Below are positions 27,501 through 36,416 of a DNA stretch of 64,000 bases, in pieces. How positions within the stretch are numbered: the first letter of the stretch is position 1; each line of letters begins with the position of its first letter. This stretch comes from Bernardetia sp. ABR2-2B. Its GTDB lineage: Bacteria > Bacteroidota > Bacteroidia > Cytophagales > Bernardetiaceae. The notes under the pieces are model-generated. The model saw only the letters and a list, made by a program, of their open reading frames with translations. It searched no databases and was not told the DNA's origin. The translations under genes and the position numbers were made by a program. The stretch covers positions 767,001 through 831,000 of the forward strand of contig NZ_CP147020.1 in the NCBI RefSeq assembly GCF_037126435.1, written 5' to 3'.

Positions 27501-28640
27501 TTGCGTATTTTCATTTTTAGAATATATTCAAAATCATCGACTAGAAAACATAAATCAAACAAAACATCAGAAAAAGTGATAAAATTTAATAACCTTATAG
27601 ACTGGCTAACTGAAAAACGATTATGGCGACATATTTTGTTTTGGTTGGCTGCTTTCCTCATAGCTCCTCTTACTTCTAGTGAAGATGTTTCTGAATTAGG
27701 GGAGGCTTTTGTTTTTAGGTTGGTAGGAATGCCCATCAAAATTTTGGCAACTTACTTTTTAGTTTATTATCAGATTCCGAAGTTGCTTATTCCTAAAAAG
27801 TATATTTTATTTGTGAGTAGTATTTTTATGAGCGTGTTCGTGTTTTGCGTTTTATATAGAATAATGAATGTTCATATTGCAGAACAAATTATTTATCCAA
27901 ATACAGAAAAGGAGTCTATTGTAGAAATAATAATACAAGTAGAAACGACCGTTTTTTGGTATGTAGGCAAAGTCTATTTGTTTTCTTTCGTATTTCTATT
28001 CTTCAAAATGTTTAGAGATTCGACAACAGAAAAAAGAAAAATCCAGCAGTTGGAAAAGCAAAAAACGATTGCCGAACTCAATTTTCTGAAAGCTCAAATT
28101 CATCCTCACTTTCTGTTCAATACGCTCAATAATTTATATATGCTGACACTTACAGGTTCGAAAAAAGCTCCAGATGTAGTGGCTCGTCTTTCAGATATGT
28201 TAGATTATATTTTGTATCAATGCAAAGCCGACAGAGTAAGTATAGAAAAGGAAGTTATCTTGATAGAGAATTATATAGAATTAGAAAAATTGCGCTATGG
28301 AGATAGAATTTTGATAGAACTAAATACTTCTATTGATGATTTTCAAACGCCAGTTCCTCCTTTGCTTTTAATTTCTTTGGTAGAAAATGCTTTCAAACAC
28401 GGAGCAAGTGGAGTGATAGAGAATGCTATCATAGAAATTTCCATCAAGACAGAAAAAGGTAGATTATTTTTTGAAATATTTAATACCAAATATGATACTC
28501 AACAAGAAGATAAAGAGGGGTACAAAGAAGGAATTGGAATAAAAAATATTACTCAACAACTAGATTTGTTGTACCCAAATGCTTACGAATGGAAAGTAAA
28601 AGATGAAAAAACAAGTTATAGAGTAAAATTATCGATTTAA
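27501..28640 (+). CDS. LytS-type sensor histidine kinase
   Basis: A membrane kinase with about four transmembrane helices (roughly residues 45-170), a short coiled coil and a His_kinase (PF06580) domain. The phosphoacceptor is in KAQIHPHFLFNTLNNLY (His201 if the TTG at 27501 is used). The ATPase part has LLLISLVENAFKHG and GIGIKNITQQLDLLYP. No ATG fits the N-terminus; TTG 27501 or GTG 27576 are the candidates, so the first 25 residues are uncertain. It lies 6 bp before its response regulator gene. No periplasmic sensing domain is visible, so the signal probably reaches the membrane part. Confidence 0.9.
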   Translation: MRIFIFRIYSKSSTRKHKSNKTSEKVIKFNNLIDWLTEKRLWRHILFWLAAFLIAPLTSSEDVSELGEAFVFRLVGMPIKILATYFLVYYQIPKLLIPKKYILFVSSIFMSVFVFCVLYRIMNVHIAEQIIYPNTEKESIVEIIIQVETTVFWYVGKVYLFSFVFLFFKMFRDSTTEKRKIQQLEKQKTIAELNFLKAQIHPHFLFNTLNNLYMLTLTGSKKAPDVVARLSDMLDYILYQCKADRVSIEKEVILIENYIELEKLRYGDRILIELNTSIDDFQTPVPPLLLISLVENAFKHGASGVIENAIIEISIKTEKGRLFFEIFNTKYDTQQEDKEGYKEGIGIKNITQQLDLLYPNAYEWKVKDEKTSYRVKLSI

Positions 28641-28646
28641 AAAACT

Positions 28647-29363
28647 ATGCAACATCCAAAAACGAATTGCCTAATAGTAGAAGACGAACCTTTGGCAGCA
28701 CAACTTTTAGAAAAACACATTAGTAATTTTTCTTATCTCAATTTGGTATCTATTTGTACAAATGCAATTTCAGCGTTTGAAGTCTTGAATACTGAAAAGA
28801 TTGATTTGATTTTTTTAGATATTCAGATGCCTGTTTTGGACGGAGTAAAGTTTGCTAAGTCCCTCAAAAATCCTCCTTCCATTATTTTTACTACTGCGTA
28901 TCGAAACTATGCGGTAGAAAGTTATGAGCTTGAAGTAGTAGATTATTTATTAAAACCCATTACAATTGAACGTTTTTTAAAATCTATGGATAAATATTTT
29001 TCAAAAAATAATACCATTTCAGTACCAAAATACTTACCAAAACAAGTTAGTCAAGAAGACGAGAAAACTTATTTTTTTATTAATGTAAATAAGAAACATA
29101 TCAAGGTAAATTTTGAAGAAATAGAATACATTGAAAGTCTGAAAGACTATGTGGGGATTTATGTAAAAGCAAAAAGACATGTTACGAAGCTCAAAATAAG
29201 TGACTTAGAAACCTCTTTGCCTTCTTACTTTCTTCGTATTCATCGTTCTTATATTGTCAATAAAAATCATATAACAGCTTTTACTATGCAAGACATTGAG
29301 ATAGGAAAAATGGAAATCCCAATAGGAGATTCTTACAAGGAAAGAGTTGTTAATGCTTTATAG
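28647..29363 (+). CDS. LytTR-family response regulator
   Basis: The 238-residue regulator has a receiver domain (phosphoacceptor Asp58 in LIFLDIQMPVLDG, Lys in YLLKPI) and a C-terminal LytTR DNA-binding domain with IEYIESLKDYVGIYV and LRIHRSYIVNK. It is coupled to the upstream LytS-type kinase by a 6-bp gap. LytTR regulators often bind direct repeats upstream of cell-envelope or secreted-protein genes. The target here is not evident. A hairpin follows the stop codon. Confidence 0.95.
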   Translation: MQHPKTNCLIVEDEPLAAQLLEKHISNFSYLNLVSICTNAISAFEVLNTEKIDLIFLDIQMPVLDGVKFAKSLKNPPSIIFTTAYRNYAVESYELEVVDYLLKPITIERFLKSMDKYFSKNNTISVPKYLPKQVSQEDEKTYFFINVNKKHIKVNFEEIEYIESLKDYVGIYVKAKRHVTKLKISDLETSLPSYFLRIHRSYIVNKNHITAFTMQDIEIGKMEIPIGDSYKERVVNAL

Positions 29364-29369
29364 AAAGCA

Positions 29370-29401
29370 AATCTCTTTTAGAAGTGCTTCTAAAAGAGAT
29401 T
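29370..29401. terminator. Hairpin between LytTR regulator and redoxin lipoprotein genes
   Basis: AATCTCTTTTAGAA pairs perfectly with its complement around a 4-nt loop. The following sequence is A-rich rather than T-rich on the plus strand, so termination strength is uncertain. It lies between convergent genes. Confidence 0.6.
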
Positions 29402-29411
29402 AAAATAAAAA

Positions 29412-30224
29412 TTACTTCATATCCTTTATTTTCTCTAAAACCTCTCTAGGTTCTGCACGTTTTTTATAGTCTGCATCTAGGAAAGCATAAACTATTTCAT
29501 TTTCAGAATTGACGATGTATGTCGCAGCCAAAGGTAATGTATAAGACGCATCTCCGTTATATTTTTCCAATCCCATATTTTTATAGGCTTCTTTAATAGA
29601 CTCATCTAATGGAAAAACGATTCCGTATTCTTTTGCGACCTTATTTCCTACATCACTCAAGACCTCAAACTCTAAAGCATTTTTTTCTTTTGTAGAAAGC
29701 GACATATCAGGAACTTCGGGAGAAATAGCAAGAAATTCTACATTTTCTGCTTTTATTTCTGGTAAAATATCTTGCCAAGCAGCCAATGTAAGGTTACAAT
29801 AAGGACACCAACCACCTCTATACCAAGTGATAATTGTATATCCATTTTGAGTTTTGTCAGTCAAAGAAACCTGTATTCCTGTTGCATTTGGGAGCGTAAA
29901 ATTAGGAGCTTTATCGCCCTCTTTCTTAGATTTTTCTACGATACCACTTGCAGCTACTTTTTCAATCGCAGCTTCATACGTTTTTACTTTTTCTGGGTCT
30001 GCTTTTTCTTTGAAAGCATTTGCTTTGTCTGATAGTTGGTCTGTAAGAGAAGGCATAATTGTTTCTGTTTCGCTACTTTCATCTATAATAATTTCTTCCT
30101 CAACTATCTCTGTTTGTTCTTCACTTTGTGCTTTTTTGTTGTCTGAACACGAAAAAAAGCCAAACGTTAGTAATAAAGAAAAAGTACATAAAAGGTTTGA
30201 AAAATTGAATGGTTTGTTAGTCAT
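29412..30224 (-). CDS. Thioredoxin-like (AhpC/TSA, redoxin) lipoprotein
   Basis: The 270-residue protein has a signal peptide with lipobox FFSC (Cys26), an acidic linker, and a peroxiredoxin-like/redoxin domain starting KEGDKAPNFTLPNATG. The active-site motif is GGWCPYCN (Cys140, Cys143), a WCxxC thioredoxin-type site rather than the TxxC of typical AhpC. It is probably anchored to an envelope membrane and acts in disulfide or peroxide reduction, with the exact partner unknown. It is transcribed alone, convergent with the LytTR gene. Confidence 0.88.
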   Translation of the reverse strand: MTNKPFNFSNLLCTFSLLLTFGFFSCSDNKKAQSEEQTEIVEEEIIIDESSETETIMPSLTDQLSDKANAFKEKADPEKVKTYEAAIEKVAASGIVEKSKKEGDKAPNFTLPNATGIQVSLTDKTQNGYTIITWYRGGWCPYCNLTLAAWQDILPEIKAENVEFLAISPEVPDMSLSTKEKNALEFEVLSDVGNKVAKEYGIVFPLDESIKEAYKNMGLEKYNGDASYTLPLAATYIVNSENEIVYAFLDADYKKRAEPREVLEKIKDMK

Positions 30225-30744
30225 TTTTGAAATCTGTTTTTCTAAAAAAAAATATTTAATGTATGTATTTCTTTCCCTTTTTGTAAATCTAAATAAATCA
30301 AGGCATTTGTTTCAATCGAAAAGTCAAATTTGTAATTAAATAACATATTTCTTTTTGCTTCTAAGCAAGATAAAAAGAAATTAGAAAGCTACAAACAGAT
30401 AAGATTTGCACAGCACAGCACCACGTTTTGTCTATAAATCTAATCAGAATTAGAAAAAGCCTAGAGTCAAATAAAATGCTCAAATTTTTAGTTTATTTTT
30501 TCTACAACTCTTGCAAATGTTTAGATTGTTACTTAACTTTGCTAAAAATAATAGCATAATTAACTAATTAAATTTATTTTGATAAAAAAAATGGAATTTA
30601 ATCAAATTACATTTTGATATTTGAAATTAATTACAAATATAATTAGCAATAAAAAGGAGTTACAAAAACTCAATTGTGAAAAGTTAGCTATAAAAATCAA
30701 AGAGAAATCATACAAGCAAATATTTACTATTTACATAGTCAAAG
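30225..30744. other. Intergenic region between divergent genes
   Basis: The region is AT-rich. Apart from the promoter-like motif at 30511-30541 no signal was recognised. The longest frame with an ATG is a 27-codon one at 30476 with hydrophobic and Cys-rich residues, too weak to call. Leaders of about 200 nt would result for the downstream gene. Confidence 0.5.
30511..30541 (+). promoter_or_regulatory. Putative promoter of glucosaminidase gene
   Basis: TTG (30511-30513), a 20-bp spacer and TAACTTTG (30534-30541) fit the Bacteroidota promoter consensus. The start codon is about 200 bp away. Confidence 0.55.
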
Positions 30745-31941
30745 ATGAAAAATATAATTAAAAATAAATTCTTACCTATTTCCATCAATTTGGATAAGAT
30801 AAGAGACCATAGACACATAGAAATTCCTATTAAACTCATAATAGGAAAAAGGTATTTTGAGTATAATATTTCTTTTGTTATAGAAAATTATATGCTCATT
30901 GTAGTTGCTTTATTTTTAGGAGCTGTTGCGCTTTATGGAAGCTGGGGAGAGACACAAAGCACTTATATCAAAAATTTATGGGTTCAGATAGGGCAAGAAA
31001 CCCCTTTTGAATTATGGAAAAAAATGGAAGAAAAACAAGCACTGACTTTTGCCTCTGCAAGTATTTTTTCTGATAATCAAAATGAAGAATCTGCTACCAT
31101 GCAGCTTATGAAGCTTACTTCTTCCAATTCTGATAATCAAAACTCTCCTAAAAAAGATATAAAAAATGGACTTCCTATTTTTGTTCATTCGGTGGCTGAT
31201 TATGATAATTTAGCAAGTCTTGCAAAGAGTGAAAATATGATGGAAGAGTTTATGATACAGAAGCAAATTCGTATTACGAAGGCACTTATTGAAAATAAAG
31301 CTTCTCGCCTTGACCAACTCAATGATAGCATTCTTTTAGTTATGAATAGAGATATTAGCCGTATGTTTATGGATTTAGTCTTGAAAAACTTAAATGCACC
31401 TGCTCATGTTTGGGCTTATTTTGCAGATACAATTCATCTTCGTAAAATAGAGACAGCTCTTATGGAACAAGTAAAATATAATGTTCCTGTTTCAATAAAA
31501 CTGGCACAATCTGCTTTAGAGACTGCTTACGGTTCAAGAGTCATTCATAATAATTATTTTGGAATAAAAGATAAAAATAGAACAGGCGAAAAAACCATTA
31601 CAACAGAATATTTTACAGCAGAAGAAGCTTCGATGAATCAAGATATTATTCTTACTCAAAAACCATTTATCAAAAAAGGAACTGTTTTGTATGAGTGCAA
31701 GGTACAAGATTATTTTTCTCAATATAAAAGTGCTTGGCAGTCATTTAGAGGGCATTCAGAATTTTTATCAACGCATAAAAGATATGCACCACTCTTTACA
31801 AAGGGTAAAAATTATGAAGATTGGGCAAACAAAATTGGTTCGGAAAGAACTGGAGGTGTAGGTTATGCTACTTCGCCACTTTATGGAGAACTCTTGAAAA
31901 AAATTATAAAAAGGTATCAATTACATCTTTTAGACCACTAA
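30745..31941 (+). CDS. Membrane-anchored glucosaminidase-domain peptidoglycan hydrolase
   Basis: The 398-residue protein has a cytoplasmic-type N-terminus, one transmembrane segment (about 46-65, ENYMLIVVALFLGAVALYG) and a long helical spacer. The C-terminal glucosaminidase domain (PF01832) is recognised by SIKLAQSALETAYGSRV with the catalytic Glu, HNNYFGIKDK, and FRGHSEFLSTHKRYAPLF, ending with a GYATSPLYGE stretch. This domain hydrolyses beta-1,4 bonds in peptidoglycan. Membrane anchoring places it in the periplasm facing the wall. It is followed by a terminator shared with phaB. Confidence 0.9.
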   Translation: MKNIIKNKFLPISINLDKIRDHRHIEIPIKLIIGKRYFEYNISFVIENYMLIVVALFLGAVALYGSWGETQSTYIKNLWVQIGQETPFELWKKMEEKQALTFASASIFSDNQNEESATMQLMKLTSSNSDNQNSPKKDIKNGLPIFVHSVADYDNLASLAKSENMMEEFMIQKQIRITKALIENKASRLDQLNDSILLVMNRDISRMFMDLVLKNLNAPAHVWAYFADTIHLRKIETALMEQVKYNVPVSIKLAQSALETAYGSRVIHNNYFGIKDKNRTGEKTITTEYFTAEEASMNQDIILTQKPFIKKGTVLYECKVQDYFSQYKSAWQSFRGHSEFLSTHKRYAPLFTKGKNYEDWANKIGSERTGGVGYATSPLYGELLKKIIKRYQLHLLDH

Positions 31942-31947
31942 GAAACA

Positions 31948-31974
31948 ATTACAAATTACGAATTTAAAATTATG
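31948..31974 (+). repeat. Degenerate heptamer run ending in ATG, no gene behind it
   Basis: In-phase units ATTACAA, ATTACGA and ATTTAAA run into an ATG at 31972 that opens only an eight-codon frame. It resembles the heptamer arrays 5' of real genes and may be a relic of a lost gene start. Confidence 0.4.
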
Positions 31975-32108
31975 ACTATCAGCAAGTTAAAGCATTGAAA
32001 ATATCAATTTATTTAACTTCTATTCTCAGGCTAATCTAAACTCATTAATTTTCAATTCTAAATTGGTATTTAAAGACAACCGAGTGATCGGGTTTTGGAA
32101 GATAGCTG

Positions 32109-32141
32109 AAAAAAAGCGATACAGTTTGTATCGCTCTTTTT
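32109..32141. terminator. Bidirectional terminator between glucosaminidase and phaB
   Basis: AGCGATACA pairs with TGTATCGCT with A and T runs on the two flanks. It serves the genes ending at 31941 (plus) and 32164 (minus). Confidence 0.8.
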
Positions 32142-32163
32142 GTTTTATATCAACTTATTATTT

Positions 32164-32910
32164 TTAATAAACGTGCTGTCCACCATTAATAGCAAAGTTT
32201 GCTCCTGTAACAAAACCTGCTTTATCCGAAACGATATAAGAAATAATTTCTGCAATTTCTTCTGGTGTTCCTAATCTTCCCATCGGAACTTCAGCAATAA
32301 TTTGTTTAAGAATATCTTCTGGAACTGCCATAACCATATCGGTAGCAATATAACCAGGAGAAACAGTATTGATAGTAACACCCTTACGAGCCGTTTCCAT
32401 TGCCAAACTTTTCGTAAATCCGTGCATACCTGCTTTGGCTGCACTATAATTTACCTGTCCGAACTGTCCACGCTGACCATTTACAGAAGAAACATTGATT
32501 ACTCTTCCAAATCCACCTTCTAACATTGGGTTAATAGCATGACGACAACAATTAAAAACGCTTGTCAAATCGGCATCGATAACGGATTTCCATTGATCAA
32601 AAGACATTTTACGGAAAGAACCATCACGAGTAATACCTGCATTGTTTACTAAAATATCTACTGTTCCTACTCTATTTTTGATGTCTTCGAACATTTTTTC
32701 TACTTCATCAAAGTTGGAAACATCAGCCATTACTAAAGGCAAATCGTAGCCATCTTCTTTTAGTTTTGTGTTCCATTCTTCAGCTTTTTCACGGTTGCGA
32801 TAATGCGCTACAACAGTATAACCTTCGTCGTGTAGCTTCTTACAAATAGCTGTTCCGATTCCTCCTGTTGAGCCTGTTACTAAAGCAACTTTTTTATTGT
32901 TTTTGTCCAT
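32164..32910 (-). CDS. phaB: Acetoacetyl-CoA reductase (PhaB-type SDR)
   Basis: The 248-residue short-chain dehydrogenase reduces acetoacetyl-CoA to (R)-3-hydroxybutyryl-CoA with NAD(P)H, the step before polyhydroxybutyrate polymerisation. It has the Rossmann motif VTGSTGGIGTA, NNAG at LVNNAGITRDG, and the catalytic Ser-Tyr-Lys set in NVSSVNGQRGQFGQVNYSAAK. The SVNGQRGQFGQ stretch and the terminal NGGQHVY separate PhaB from FabG, with which it could be confused. phaA and phaC are not in the window; a 3-hydroxybutyrate dehydrogenase is at 47.6 kb. Single-gene unit. Confidence 0.88.
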   Translation of the reverse strand: MDKNNKKVALVTGSTGGIGTAICKKLHDEGYTVVAHYRNREKAEEWNTKLKEDGYDLPLVMADVSNFDEVEKMFEDIKNRVGTVDILVNNAGITRDGSFRKMSFDQWKSVIDADLTSVFNCCRHAINPMLEGGFGRVINVSSVNGQRGQFGQVNYSAAKAGMHGFTKSLAMETARKGVTINTVSPGYIATDMVMAVPEDILKQIIAEVPMGRLGTPEEIAEIISYIVSDKAGFVTGANFAINGGQHVY

Positions 32911-33482
32911 TTCTTGAATGTGTTGTGTGTGTGAATTGTTATTGTGTTGGTTTATTTTGGCTCAAAGCTACTACTTTTTTTGTTAAGTGTTCTCTTAAAA
33001 TGAAAAGTTTCATACAAACTTAAACTTCAGGGAAACAATAAACCTTTTTTCTCTAAATTATTTCATTATACTTAGTTATATTAAAATCAAAATGTTAAAA
33101 ATTAAATTTTTATAAGTAGATTAATACATATTTTATCAAAAAAGTAATCAAATACTATAAACTTAACCTAGTTAATTAATTTCCTTTTTTAGAACGTTAT
33201 TTTTATTTTTTTTTACTGTAAAAACCTCAAATTATTTAAAAAATTAAAATTAATATTTGCATTTTACAATAATGAATACTTATATTTGAGACATGAAGAT
33301 TTTTAAAATTGTATAAATCTAATTCAAAGTATTATTATTGTTGAATAATAATCAGTTTTAATTTTCATAAAAATATTTTTATAGTTAAACTATTTTTATA
33401 AATTTTTAATTTATTCTTCTAACTATATTTTACACCAAGACACTAAATAATCCCTTTATTTTTATAAAATACACACAAACAA
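32911..33482. other. Intergenic region between phaB and amidase genes
   Basis: Very AT-rich (long A and T runs), with no coding frame of note. It holds a good promoter for the amidase gene at 33256-33288, and on the minus strand a TAGCTTTG box (32963-32970) that may serve phaB but lacks a clear -33 partner. Confidence 0.55.
33256..33288 (+). promoter_or_regulatory. Promoter of PGRP amidase gene
   Basis: TTTG (33256-33259), a 21-bp spacer and TATATTTG (33281-33288) match the Bacteroidota consensus closely. The predicted leader is about 190 nt and AT-rich. Confidence 0.65.
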
Positions 33483-35894
33483 ATGCAGAAAGTTATTTTC
33501 TCGGTAGTCTTATCTTTTATTTTATCTTTTGCTTCCTTATTATTTCCGACTTATCTAGCAGCACAGGAATCAGAAAATAAAGATACTACTACAACGCCAA
33601 ATCTTGAAAAAATTACTTTTCAAAATGAATCAAGAACACAAACCAGTTTTTCGCTTTCAAATGTAAAAAGTCTTTCAGAAAATCAGAACCTCCTTTTTAG
33701 AAAAAACAAAAATGGAGTTACGCTTCAAGACATCAAACAAAAAGGTAGTTTTACTACAAAAGCTATCGAAATTGAACTCAAAAACCCAACACCTTTTATT
33801 TCTGCTTATACAACTTGGAAAGGAGAGAATCTTCACGACGAGTTTCTGACTATCGAACAGAGAACATCTGTTGATGGTAGAAGCTGGAATATTTGGGAGC
33901 AAACAGCTTTTGATGGACACGTAAATATTGAAAATCACAAAGAAGCCAAGCGAATCACTTCAGTAGCTAGTTTTCTTCCTAAAGAAACACGTTTTATTCA
34001 ATACAGAATTTCTTGGAAAATAGGAAGTGAGCAAACAGCAAGTATTGAAGATGTAGATGTCTCTTTTTATAGCCCAGGGGAAACTCCAAAACAAACGCTA
34101 AAAAAAGCGAAAGATGATATGACAAATTACATGCAAAGTGGTGGTTGTTCGCAGCCTCCTGTAGTTTCTCGTAGCAGTTGGGGCGCACGTTCTCCAAGAA
34201 GTAGTTATTCTTATACAAATGTTACGCATTTGGTAGTTCATCATGCGTATGGATATGATTGGAACGATGGTGCAGCAGCAGTTAGAGCTGTTCAAGATTT
34301 GCATCAAAATTCAAATGGTTGGTCAGATATTGGGTATAATTATTTGATTCATAAATCAGGTGTGATTTATCAAGGAAGACCAGAAAACGTAATTGGAGCG
34401 CATTTTTGTGGTTATAATTCTCGTACACAAGGAATTTGTATGTTAGGAACTTTTACAAGCCAAAATCCAACAAATGCAGCCATGACAAGTCTGAAAAAAC
34501 TTTTAGCATGGAAGGCAGACAAAGAAGGAATCAATCCTTTAGGTTCTTCCTATCATTATTCGACAGGTGGAAATGTCAAAAATATTGCTGGTCATCGTGA
34601 TGGTGGTGGCTGTACTTCTTGCCCTGGTAATTCGCTTTACTCACTTCTTCCAACAGTAAGAGCCGATGTAAATTCATTGATTCAAAATGATTGTGGTGGT
34701 ACTCCTCCTCCTCCTCCTCCAACTAGCGATACTACTGCTCCAACGACAAGTATTTCTGCTCCAAACTCTGCAACAGATAATTTTACAGTAACTTTTACAG
34801 ATGATGATAATGTAGGTGTAGTTCGTCGTTTTTATCAAGTTTTGGAATCAGTAAATGCTGAATGGAGAGGAAATAAAACTAAAGGTTTCTTTAATGATAA
34901 CTTTGGAAATGTATCTATTCATTCGGATTATACAAAAGGATTGGGCGATTGGGAAGGCACTTGGTGGGAAACTTCTCAAGGGCGTTTGCGACAATCTAGC
35001 TTGAGTTCGAATACAGCTATGTCGACAGAGCTTTCTCAAACTCAAGGAAATGCGTATTTATATAATTTTGCAGCAAAAGTAAATAATACATCTGGAAATC
35101 GTCGTTTTGGAATGCACATTATGGCAAGTTCACAAACACAAAGAGAACGTGGAAATTCGTATCTAATTTGGTTTGCTACCGACGCAAATAAAGTTTATAT
35201 ATACGAAACGATAAATAACGTACTCTATAACCGTGCAAGTGCTACGCTTTCAACAGACAATAACTGGGCAGATTATAAAATTGCTTACAGTACAAACTCT
35301 GGAAAAATAGAAGTTTTCAAAAATGGTCAGCCTGTTTTGGATTGGACAGATGCTAGTCCACTTACTTCTGGTTCGTATATGTCTTTCCGTACCAATGGTG
35401 CATCGGTTGATTTTGATGACTTGAAAGTCTTCAAATCTCGTGGAACAAGCCAAACTGTCTTTGTAGGAACAACGGATTGGAATGATGTACGAGTAAATGG
35501 AAGCCCAGCAGCAAAGATAAAATCACTTGTAAAAGATGCTGCTAATAATTGGTCTTCTTTAGGAGATGCAGAAGTAAATATTTCGAATATTTCATCAAAA
35601 ATTGCTACTAATCAAGAAGAGGAAGAGCAAATAAGTAAACTCTCTTTATATCCAAACCCAATATCAGGTTCTCGTTTAAATATCGTTTATTCTTTAAAAG
35701 AATCTTCTCAGGTCAGTATTCGTTTGTATAATGTTTTGGGCGAAGAAATTTCTATTCTTTATCAAGGAAATAGAGAAGCAGGAAATCAAAATGAAGAGTT
35801 TGAGCTTTCTAATTTGAGGTTAAAAGCAGGAACATATATTATTCGTATCTCTACAAAAGAAGGAGTAAAAACACTTCGTTTGGTTAAAATTTAA
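33483..35894 (+). CDS. Secreted N-acetylmuramoyl-L-alanine amidase (PGRP) with T9SS sorting domain
   Basis: The 803-residue protein has a signal peptide (cleavage near LAAQ, residue 27), a beta-rich region (30-210) and an amidase_2/PGRP domain (about 230-400). Zinc ligands are His253 (VVHHAYG), His371 (AGHRDGG) and Cys380 (TSCPGN), and Tyr285 is in GYNYLIH. A polyproline linker (408-413), a low-complexity Thr/Ser region, a lectin-like beta-sandwich (about 455-660) and a type A T9SS sorting domain (SLYPNPISGSRLN to the end) follow. It cleaves the amide between muramic acid and the stem peptide. T9SS export suggests activity against foreign cell walls, as in predatory or scavenging bacteria, rather than its own (inference). 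Confidence 0.93.
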   Translation: MQKVIFSVVLSFILSFASLLFPTYLAAQESENKDTTTTPNLEKITFQNESRTQTSFSLSNVKSLSENQNLLFRKNKNGVTLQDIKQKGSFTTKAIEIELKNPTPFISAYTTWKGENLHDEFLTIEQRTSVDGRSWNIWEQTAFDGHVNIENHKEAKRITSVASFLPKETRFIQYRISWKIGSEQTASIEDVDVSFYSPGETPKQTLKKAKDDMTNYMQSGGCSQPPVVSRSSWGARSPRSSYSYTNVTHLVVHHAYGYDWNDGAAAVRAVQDLHQNSNGWSDIGYNYLIHKSGVIYQGRPENVIGAHFCGYNSRTQGICMLGTFTSQNPTNAAMTSLKKLLAWKADKEGINPLGSSYHYSTGGNVKNIAGHRDGGGCTSCPGNSLYSLLPTVRADVNSLIQNDCGGTPPPPPPTSDTTAPTTSISAPNSATDNFTVTFTDDDNVGVVRRFYQVLESVNAEWRGNKTKGFFNDNFGNVSIHSDYTKGLGDWEGTWWETSQGRLRQSSLSSNTAMSTELSQTQGNAYLYNFAAKVNNTSGNRRFGMHIMASSQTQRERGNSYLIWFATDANKVYIYETINNVLYNRASATLSTDNNWADYKIAYSTNSGKIEVFKNGQPVLDWTDASPLTSGSYMSFRTNGASVDFDDLKVFKSRGTSQTVFVGTTDWNDVRVNGSPAAKIKSLVKDAANNWSSLGDAEVNISNISSKIATNQEEEEQISKLSLYPNPISGSRLNIVYSLKESSQVSIRLYNVLGEEISILYQGNREAGNQNEEFELSNLRLKAGTYIIRISTKEGVKTLRLVKI

Positions 35895-35918
35895 AATTAG
35901 TTCTTTTAAGTATAGAAT

Positions 35919-36095
35919 ATACGCACTTTATCTTAGAAGCTGTTTAAGAATGCAGATTTTTCCTTAGAATTGGATTTGCAAACCCAATTCTAAGGAAAAA
36001 TAACCTCGCCTTTGTTTGGTGTTTTAGCGTAGCGACACCAACAAATGCACGTACGAAACCTATTCTTAAACAACTTCTTAGCTTAGAGTGCGTAT
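35919..36095. repeat. Nested inverted-repeat element of about 177 bp
   Basis: Left arm 35919-35951 (ATACGCACTT...GTTTAAGAAT) and right arm 36062-36095 are complementary over about 33 bp with few mismatches. Inside lie a 17-bp palindrome (TTTTTCCTTAGAATTGG and complement, 35958-36000) and a C-family hairpin (36011-36043). A T run follows the right arm, so it may also end the amidase transcript. No coding capacity. Confidence 0.8.
36011..36043. repeat. C-family hairpin, copy 1
   Basis: The stem GTTTGGTGT/ACACCAACAAA surrounds a TTTAGCGTAGCG loop. It is almost the same hairpin as at 38777-38812 and 61061-61094. Confidence 0.7.
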
Positions 36096-36174
36096 TTTTT
36101 TATGAAATCTTCACGAAGAAAGTAAAAGATATTTTTTTGAATCAATTAAATAACTGACGTTATGCAGCTAGAAA

Positions 36175-36246
36175 GCGAAGCCCATAACTTTGTTACGGGA
36201 AAGTAAAATATGCTGTTTTCCCACGATTAAAATCGTGGATTTCGTT
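36175..36246. repeat. MITE-like element, copy 3 (short spacer)
   Basis: Palindrome A variant (CCCATAACTTTGTTACGGG) and palindrome B (CCCACGATT/AATCGTGG) are bounded by GCGAAGCCC and GGATTTCGT ends. The spacer is shorter than in the other copies. The downstream ACAGAAATTTTATT is shared with the flank of copy 5 at about 60081. Confidence 0.7.
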
Positions 36247-36293
36247 TTTTAATATAAAAGAATTACAGAAATTTTATTTTTGTATAATAAAGG

Positions 36294-36404
36294 TTATCAC
36301 GGTTATTTTTGTATAACAGTCTTCCAGACTGTTGGATAGAATAAAATACTGCTTCTTATGTTCAGACAAGATGTCTGAACTACCTTAATACAAACCGTGA
36401 TAAG
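36294..36404. repeat. D-type MITE-like element
   Basis: Outer inverted ends TTATCACGGTT (36294) and AACCGTGATAA (36393) enclose two perfect inner palindromes, AACAGTC/GACTGTT (36315-36333) and GTTCAGACA/TGTCTGAAC (36360-36380). The architecture equals that of the A-B element, but the sequence is unrelated. Confidence 0.75.
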
Positions 36405-36416
36405 TTGTAATGTCAG

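Noticed and set aside
29854-30339. 161-codon plus-strand frame overlapping the redoxin lipoprotein gene
   Set aside because: Opposite strand to a clear lipoprotein gene with signal peptide and WCxxC; no recognisable features of its own.
30476-30559. 27-codon hydrophobic Cys-rich ORF in the gap before the glucosaminidase gene
   Set aside because: It overlaps the predicted promoter, has no upstream signal and no recognisable family. Too short to support.
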